From contig OX235272.1 of NCBI GenBank assembly GCA_944472155.2, positions 93,378,020-93,442,019 on the forward strand: a DNA stretch of 64,000 nt. Reading direction: 5' to 3'. Positions 56,930 to 64,000 of this stretch are shown here, one piece after another (the first letter of the stretch is position 1; each line of letters opens with the position of its first letter). The notes under the pieces were generated by a model, which saw nothing but the letters and a program-made list of their open reading frames with translations, ran no database searches and was not told the DNA's origin. This DNA comes from Trichobilharzia szidati. Taxonomy: Eukaryota; Platyhelminthes; Trematoda; Strigeidida; Schistosomatidae. The position numbers and the translations under genes are program-made.

Positions 56930-57720
56930 TGTCATTCACTTATTTGGAAATACACATTTCCAATATTAATACGTGAGTTCTCATGAAATAACCAGTTGGG
57001 GTGAAGAACAATCTGCTAGGAAATTATCAAGTGCTCATTACTGTTAACCTCATTCGTGTGGAGATTCAGCGTATATCACAGATTCCTATAATATTATGCG
57101 CTACACTCCTATCAGTAAACATGATGAAATCATATATTTCGCGTTGAACATAACTGTACGATGATAAAACTCCAAATTAACAGTTACTTCATAAAATATA
57201 TGTAATATAAGTTGAGTAACTTACAGAATTTAACACAAGTTTTTTCAGAAATATTTCACTATTACCTATTTATAAAGGCTGTGATTCACTGAAACTAAAG
57301 AATTTTAGAATTGAACTTTGATAAAGAAGCAAATTCTGAAACCTGTGAATACAAAACAATCATGTGTTTAAATCCTTCTAAGTGTTGACGAGTGAAGATT
57401 GTTTTCCACCTACGCAGTCGGTATTTCTTGCTCAGGACAGACATTTACCAACTAGAAATCAGGAATTACGTCTTTATGGTTCGGTGCGATAAATATACAA
57501 ACCACCTACCCCTTGAATTCACTTCTTTTGAAGATCTCAAAACTTTTTAAGCTAGGCTGAGTGATATTTTCTTTTTGAGGGTGTAACATGCCATCCCAAC
57601 AGAAACACAAGTACCTTCTTATCAGGTAAGTTATTATTCTTATTGTCTGACGTCTATCAATGTTTAATCAGTTCTCAACCGATTTAGATCTTCTTTTAGC
57701 CTGGCTCTTTCGTCTTATAT
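56930..57720. other. No supportable gene
   Basis: A possible plus-strand mini-exon at 57588-57625 (MPSQQKHKYLLI then GTAAGT) could not be linked to any acceptor; see rejected items. Confidence 0.35.
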
Positions 57721-57724
57721 GTTT

Positions 57725-58600
57725 ATTGAAGAAAAGATGTTCACTGAAGGGTTACTCTTTTCTGCGATAGCATTCTCAAGCTGTACAGTCGCAAAAAGAT
57801 AGTAAGTTTTCCAAATATTTGTCATTAGGACTGTAAATTTTAGATAACAAATTTCGTTAATTGGTTAGACAATAAAATAAGATTAAATAAGCAAGTTGAG
57901 TGACGTAATCTGATTGACGGGGTTGAATAGAGCTCAAATAAAATTAAAATTGAATAAAAGTCAAGTTAACAACAGTGTTAGTAATGGGTGGAGATTGAAT
58001 CAGAGGTGGGGAGGGGGAGAAGAAAATATTATTCGATTAAGAAACAAGCAAGCAAAAAAAAAGATGAAACAAAAATTACGTATCTGATGTTAAGATAGGT
58101 CAGGTCCATTGTAGATTTAATGACTGAACAAACTTCCTCTTTTGTATGCGGAGTTCAGGATTTGACATATGAATTGTCATTACCTCTGTGATTTGAAGAA
58201 GTTTGATGTGTACTCCTTTAGAAAGATTCCCACGTATTCTGTAGATTACTTTGAAGTTACTTTGTGGATTAGTTTGGTGTCGTAATTCGATCAGGATTTC
58301 CAGAATAGAGCTTTGAGGGGGGGCCTGTTTTCTTCTTTATAAAGCTATGAGGGTAAGTGTTCGATGATACGTATGGATAGCAAACGCTGGGTACGTTGTT
58401 TCTACCCAATTAACGCTTTCTGCATTACGTAATTTGTTATCTAAAATTTACAATTCTAATGACACATCTTTGGAAGTATTCCTTTTGTTGCTAAGACAAT
58501 TTACCATATATTTGCGATTGTACAGCTTGAGAATGATATCGCCGAAAAGAGTAACCCTTCGCTGGACATCATTTCTTCTCTATGAGTCAATGGGAATTTT
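57725..58600. repeat. Inverted repeat of PLE-like 3' sequence
   Basis: The reverse complement of about 57725-57855 matches 58428-58590: tgttatctaaaatttaca, gcgactgtacagcttgagaa, cgaaaagagtaacccttc. About 570 bases lie between the arms, including a purine-rich tract at 57995-58030. The gattgtacagct motif also occurs in the 3' region after the PLE remnant at 46.8 kb. Confidence 0.6.
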
Positions 58601-58718
58601 ATGTTTATATTTCAGCAGACTCAGGGATTCGTTTTGCATCCCGTTTCTGTCGAAAGTAATGCAATTTCTGACTTGCTTTTAAATCTTCTAGGAATTTTTA
58701 TAGTGATTAGGAGGCAGT

Positions 58719-59436
58719 TTGTTGCACTTAAGTAGTCAACAACAACAACAGCAGCAACATCCAGCGCCAATCACCATCAACGGGAGGGATTTGAAAGAGG
58801 TTACTTCATTCACTCATCTAGGGAGCATTGTCTCAACTACAGGAGGAACGGACGAGGATGTCAAATCGAGAGTCGGGAAGGCGAGAAACACATTCATCAA
58901 CATGAAACCAATATGGAAATCTTCGTCACTCAGCATCAACAACAAAATTCCGATTTTCAATACAAACGTCAAGTCAGTCAGTTCTTCTATACGGATCAGA
59001 AACTTGACCAGTGTGTCACAAAGAATATTTCCAACAGCCTGTTGCAGACCTTTATCAACAACTGTCTTCGTTCTATACTGAAGATTAGATGGCCGGAAAG
59101 AATCATAAACAAGAAGCTATGGGAACAAACAAAACAGGAACCAATCGCTCAACAAATATGCAGGAGAAAGTGGAGATGGATTGGACACTCACTCGCTAAG
59201 GAGGCCGTTGGGTGACATCGCGCGTCAGGCCCTCGAGTGGAACCCGAAAGGGAAGCGGCGAGTGGGACGTCCAAGGGTGACATGGAGGAGATCGTGTGAT
59301 GAGGAACTGAAACAGTATGGATTAACATGGATGCAAGTGAAAGGTACAGCAGAAGACAGAACCAAGTGGAGACGTGTAGTTGAAGCCCTATGTTCCACTA
59401 GAAACCCAAGGGAACAATAATACAATAATAATAAGT
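58719..59436 (+). mobile_element. RTE-type LINE, C-terminal 3' end (best copy)
   Basis: Three overlapping frames, shifted twice, give the LINE tail: ITINGRDLKEVTSFTHLGSI, KSRVGKARNTFINMKPIWKS, then LQTFINNCLRSILKIRWPER, RRKWRWIGHSL, DIARQALEWNPKGKRRVGRP and TKWRRVVEALCSTRN before TAA. Part of the RT end (LLYGSETW-like block) is lost at the first shift. The 3' terminus is gaagccctatgttccact plus an (aat)n tail. 5'-truncated and dead. Confidence 0.8.
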
Positions 59437-59644
59437 AGTCAATACTTCAGTGGTGAAATTTCCATCAATTTATTATCCAATAGTTTCGATCTCTTCACTT
59501 TCCACAACTCTGTATCTCGTCTCGTAACATGTGAACCGATTCATGCAGAACAGTAGCTCAGTGTAAAGAAAACTGACCTCATCACCAGTTTGTTTCTACA
59601 CTCACCCATATTTCACCTTTTACTAATGAAATACTTGAAAAATT

Positions 59645-60010
59645 GATCTAGTACTCACTAGCGACTGGTCCCATTCAGGTATTTACTTTGGGTTCTAGTG
59701 GGAAGCCCTGACCAGTAGGGTACAGCAGGTTGAAGGTGAGGCAGTAACTCATCGAATAAGCCATTACGAAATGGTAGCGCTATGTCACGATCTGGCAGAA
59801 GTTAGAATTCATGAGCTAACCATTTGATCGTGTCCCAGTGGCTTAATGGTCTATGAGCTCGCCTTGTAACCAGAAGGTCCTGGGTTCGAACCCTGCCGGT
59901 GGGCGCGTGCTGTTGAAGAGGCCCAAACTAGGCTGACGAAACAGCTGCCCAGTACTCCTAGATTTTCCAATGGTCCTCTAACTGATATCAGCTCATGATG
60001 AAATCCTCCA
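59645..60010 (+). mobile_element. Second SINE family, plus copy
   Basis: Near full length with gttctagtgggaagccc, atctggcagaagttagaatt, cccagtggcttaatgg, ttgtaaccagaaggtcctgg, gttcgaaccc, cccaaactaggctg and the catgatgaaatcctccaacc end. This is the clearest tRNA-like centre with 32409-32755. Confidence 0.78.
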
Positions 60011-60574
60011 ACCAATGAAATTGAAGATAGCCTAAGTAATCTAGACAAACGATGAATACTGAAGAGAATGTGTGACATCTTTTGCTTATATTCAGGTACA
60101 TACTTTGCTATATTCAAATACGATTATTTCGTTATATCACCTTAGTAATATATTTTCTGAAAACCGAACATATATTGTGTTTGGATGAGTTGCGTTAGTC
60201 CTTGTTTAACTTTTTCTGTGAAGATATCCAAGCAATGTTAAATTCCAAAAGAATAAATAAAAGACTACCCTGGAACTCATTTAACACTTCAATTATTGAA
60301 GTGTTTTTATTTTTCTTTTTTACTGAAAGTTTTTCATCTCTTCATTAATGCTGCGATAAATTATCTGAATATCTGTATGCTTTCCAGTTAATTATCAGTT
60401 ATCACCACTTGATGGTAAATTGTTGTATATTGTAATAAAAATGCTATGGAGTAGAGCCAGAGATGAGGATCTAATTGAAAAGTAAATATTTCTTCACTTA
60501 ATCCCTCTGTTTTCTGAATGTCTAAATGGGGATTTTTTCCATAATTATCAAGTGTTGATTTGCAGGGATTTGAT

Positions 60575-60840
60575 TGTTTACAGGTTTGATCACTAGCTGG
60601 CACCAATAAGAGAACCACTGGAAAACCTTGTGATACTGGAGAACCTTCAGGTTATGACGGGTGCTCGTAGGCCACTCAGCCAACCAGACATGATCCAATG
60701 ACCCATGAATTCCAACTTCTACCAATTCATAATATATGCAGTGTGACTACCAGTCACTGTCAACAGAGAGCAAATATTCCCTTACCTGACTTGGCTGACC
60801 CAGCTGATCAGACAAATAACCAGTCAAATCCCTGTAAACC
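60575..60840 (-). mobile_element. Second SINE family, minus copy of an inverted pair
   Basis: Minus-strand caaggttttccagtggttct, tggattatgtctgg-like and gaattcatgggtcattgg blocks. It lies back to back with 60845-61195. Confidence 0.65.
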
Positions 60841-60844
60841 AACA

Positions 60845-61195
60845 CTTGATAATTAATCCGATGCTCTCCAGAGACTGGCTTTATACGAGAAGTTACGTGG
60901 AGTTCTGGTAAGAAGTCGCAGCCAGTGGGGTCCACCAAGTCAGGTGAGAGAACAGTTACTCGCCCACGACAACGTCAGGCGGTTGGTCTATGTATAGAGA
61001 GGGAATCGGTAGAGGATGGAATTCATGGGCCGTTGGGTGGGGTACCATTGGCTGAATGTTCTACGAGCTCACCTGGTAACATGAATGTCCTGGGCTTGAA
61101 ACCTGGTCGGTGTACACTATTGAAGAGTCGCATACTAGGATGAAACAGCTCTCCAGTACTCCTTGGTTTTCCAGTGGTCCTGTAACTGATTCCAG
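60845..61195 (+). mobile_element. Second SINE family, plus copy of an inverted pair
   Basis: Starts aattaatccgatgctctcca, then gttctggtaagaagtcgc, gtaccattggctgaatgttc, gtaacatgaatgtcctgg, decayed B-box, actaggatgaaacagctc and ttttccagtggtcctgtaac. Confidence 0.7.
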
Positions 61196-61324
61196 AGTTT
61201 TATTTTAATTTAAGTTATATTGGTCATTTTAAATACCAACACGTGAGATGTTTGTACCAGATTGCCGAAAGAAACGTTGGAACTGATCATTTCAATTTCG
61301 CTGAGATTTTACCAATATAATTTT

Positions 61325-61745
61325 TTACAAGTATTCTAGGAAGAGTTCAAAGAGAGGCCACATATATGATTCCCGTTTGACAATCCTATCAGTCGAAGTA
61401 CGACTTAAGAGACTAAATCTCTTTTCCTTTCCATGTCTTAAGCCCAGAGGAGATCTAATCATTATGTTCGAAATTCTAGGAAATGAATATGGACTTGACT
61501 CATCGCTTTTCCTTTCTCCCAAGTGAGAACATCTCAAAGGATAAGGAGTTTAAAATAGAAGTTAGAAATATATCTTTGTGTATTACTGGTTCTCGCAGCA
61601 AATGATCAACTCTTGGGACGAACTCCCTGGAAAAGAGGACTGTCTGAGCCCACAATGGACTTGTCCAAAAAGAGATCAGACAAGCATGGAAACTTTTTAG
61701 AAACAGATTAACATGGGCTTGAGGCTTTTCAGCCTCAACCAAATT
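61325..61745 (-). pseudogene. Unclassified coding-like segment, frame-shifted
   Basis: Two overlapping minus-strand frames appear to continue one another: the first ends FEMFSLGRKEKR, the second restarts CSHLGERKSDESSPYSF and runs through GKEKRFSLLSRTSTDRIVKR to YMWPLFELFLEYL. The join near 61500-61537 looks like a frameshift in one protein. I do not recognise the family; a repeat-encoded product is likely. Confidence 0.35.
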
Positions 61746-63940
61746 CTAGAAATGTTGATTTTGAAATCTGACAGCCTTTTTATTCCATCCACTTTATTTG
61801 TCTGATGGTGTATACTAGACGTAAATTATTATTTCACCACTGCTAGAACCACAAGTTGATTTGGATTTGTAAACTTTTCCTACTAGAGTGAAAGGTGAAG
61901 TTCTTGTTTCTGAACAGCTTTTTTATAACTTGTGAATATATCTGAACAACGTATTGCTGTGAAGGTGACTTGATTGTATTCTGTTGTCCTTCAGGTTTAT
62001 CCTACCGTTGTACCACCGATGCAAAGCTTTATCCACGAGACTGCTTTGGCCATGTTGTTGAGTTCAGTTCATTGGCCTGTGGATGGATGTGGAGATGAAT
62101 ACACTAATATAATTTTTCATTATTAATTTCCTCGTCGTTGATTATGCTTAGCAGATGAGTCTCGCGCTTTCATCAAGTTCACGACTGAAGTAATCCACTT
62201 ATCTTATATAGATGGGTAGGTCATCAATTTAAGCAATTTTTCTAGTTTGATAATTTTGTTTGGTAATTGATCTGCTTTTCGCCTCTTATATGTGACCCCA
62301 TTTGAAATGATGGATGCACACTTATATGAAGGGGCGTGTTATCCAAAATGATCTCGTAACACACCTGCTTCTATAATTAGAAGAGAAGTTTTCAGTTTTT
62401 TGGAAACTTCGATGTTACCACCTTCTCATTCTATTTTGGAATCACCTTGGATGAAGATAAAATTGACATCATTATTAGTCAAAGCTGATGAAACGATGTG
62501 ATAGAAAGACTACATTGACTACAGTAAGGCGAAATAGTCTTGGAGACGTTGACGATGACTGCAACGAATGAGACTGGTGTCCCAAATTTCTCAGACTAAT
62601 ATCATTACCAACAGATACAAACAAGAACTACTTGTAAGATCAATGACACTCTGTTGATTGCGTTTGAAGGTGACCGACTGTGTGGAACTTTAAGTATATT
62701 CATGATAAGCAAACGCATAACCATCTGATAATCAAGAAAATTGGTAACAAGACCTGATAGTATAAAAGATAACCCATTTGCGAGGCCGGACTGAATGATA
62801 ATCATAACCAGAAACTCATGTCAGTTGCAGTTCAGATCACCGTTTATTCATCTGATACTTGACATAATCTCAATAACTTTGTGAAATATAGTTTAGGCAA
62901 CTACTAAACAACCTCATGCTCATTTAACAGGTATGATACTTTCAGGAATCCTGTCAATAATGAAATATAGCGAAATATGGCAGTGAAAGCAGAAACTACA
63001 ACTGTTGAATGTTACAACATACTAAAATATATTGTCTGCTAAATTGCTTGCATTATTTGTAGACGTGTAGCCTACTTAGGACATAAGCTAAGGCATACTA
63101 TTTTAGTAGAAAGTCACACTATGATGAGTTATCATAAACGAATCACCCGTTAAGACTATACTTCACGACTAAACACACACACACTTTTGTAGTAGGAAAT
63201 AACTCCACACCTATACGTGGTTGAGATGTGATATGAATTCATCCTACATTAGAGTTTCTACCTAGCTCAGTCACAGGTCAACTTCATCAGTAAGCGCATC
63301 TAATAAGTATTTACGCATATGCAACTTCAAATGCTTCATTATTGTTATCTAACTGCTTTTATCAGTACAGAAATATATAAGCACCCATGCTTTGTGTTAA
63401 TTTGCTAAATGCCGATTGATTGTTTCAAGCATTTTATTGAAAACACATATTGTGTTTTTTTTATCGAAGATGACGCTTAATGTTTACGCAAAGTCTATCA
63501 ATTCAAAGTTCATCTTTGATTTGGTAATTTTCCGATAAGAGTTTAAGTGGTTGTGTATCATCGACTGAAATTTTTTATTACTGGTTGTTTTGTGAGCCAT
63601 TTTTAATACATTCGGTAATTTCTCGGTTGATGAAATTGATTTCCAACTTCAGCTTTGTCACTGCGTATTATGATCTCCGCTAAGAATAGTGTGTAGCACC
63701 CTTATATAAGGTCAAGCTGTACGCTTATAAAACTAATTCATGTACGCATGCTATATTTGCTATTTGGAATATTTGCCATTGTATAATTTAATATTGCTTT
63801 TCTTTTTACATATGTATTTTCGCGCGGTTATACAATTTCCGTTTGTTTTCGCGTTTTTCGAAATTCGATCTCGTTAACAATACATCTTTTCAAGTTTTCA
63901 CTTTTGCTTCTCAATATATTGTAGAGGTAAATAATTTCCC
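61746..63940. other. No gene seen
   Basis: About 2.2 kb without supportable coding, RNA or repeat features. A possible exon after cttcag at 61995 lacks a donor or a partner. Confidence 0.35.
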
Positions 63941-63944
63941 AAAA

Positions 63945-64000
63945 TTATTCACCACAGCAGTCATCACTGAACATCGGATGCTGACCATCACTGTTTAAGT
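63945..64000 (-). mobile_element. Edge of a CR1-like LINE copy
   Basis: catcactgaacatcggatgc and the following bases to the window end match 15490-15530 and 35060-35095 in the same strand sense. The element continues beyond the window. Confidence 0.5.

Noticed and set aside
57588..57625. Possible first exon on the plus strand, ATG...ATCAG followed by GTAAGT
   Set aside because: Only 12 codons, no family resemblance, and no matching downstream exon found; chance donor sites are common in AT-rich DNA.
61995..62105. Possible exon after gtccttcag reading VYPTVVPPMQSFIHETALAM
   Set aside because: No donor before the stop codon, no partner exon, and no family I recognise.

Overview
The window looks like a gene-poor, repeat-dense stretch of a schistosome (blood fluke) nuclear genome. 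The evidence is an AT-rich background, long introns, several Penelope-like (PLE) fragments with GIY-YIG endonuclease remnants, RTE-type LINE 3' ends, a Ty3/Gypsy LTR element, and two SINE relics carrying a decayed hammerhead-ribozyme motif typical of schistosome Sm-alpha repeats. No bacterial-style operons are present. The genus is an inference; I cannot fix the species.

Two host genes can be supported, both on the minus strand and both only as exons. (1) A Mediator subunit 8 (MED8) gene has exon 1 at 9791-9898 and exon 2 at 4284-4523, with the rest probably beyond the left edge. A nearly intact young Gypsy element (6029-9185) sits antisense inside its first intron. (2) A multi-pass membrane protein gene, best matched to the TMBIM/Lifeguard (Bax inhibitor-1) family, has exons at 50098-50188, 45747-45965 and 42492-42542, and probably a terminal exon at 35706-35884.

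Layout: 1-4 kb holds repeats, a PLE 3' end bounded by inverted arms and (AT)n tracts; 4.2-9.9 kb is MED8 plus the Gypsy insertion; 11.1 kb is a tRNA-derived SINE with target-site duplication; 12.5-13.1 kb is a decayed transposase-associated reading frame; 15.4-20.3 kb is a minus-strand CR1/Jockey-like LINE relic interrupted by an RTE fragment; 20.7-27.8 kb is a striking array of one non-autonomous LTR element, with five 288-bp LTRs alternating with four 1420-bp interiors at an exact 1708-bp period. Each interior carries a glutamine-rich, transcription-factor-like coding fragment in place of gag-pol. 29-61 kb holds many copies of a second tRNA-derived SINE, often as head-to-head inverted pairs, together with a 2-kb PLE palindrome (37.1-39.2 kb), other PLE remnants, LINE 3' ends and the exons of the membrane protein. 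61.7-64 kb is largely featureless.

The most notable items are the tandem LTR array with captured cellular-type coding sequence, the Gypsy element whose single frame joins Gag-protease to integrase with no reverse transcriptase, and the perfectly symmetric PLE inverted dimer flanked by a 13-bp direct repeat. All names rest on motif reading by eye; no database search was possible.
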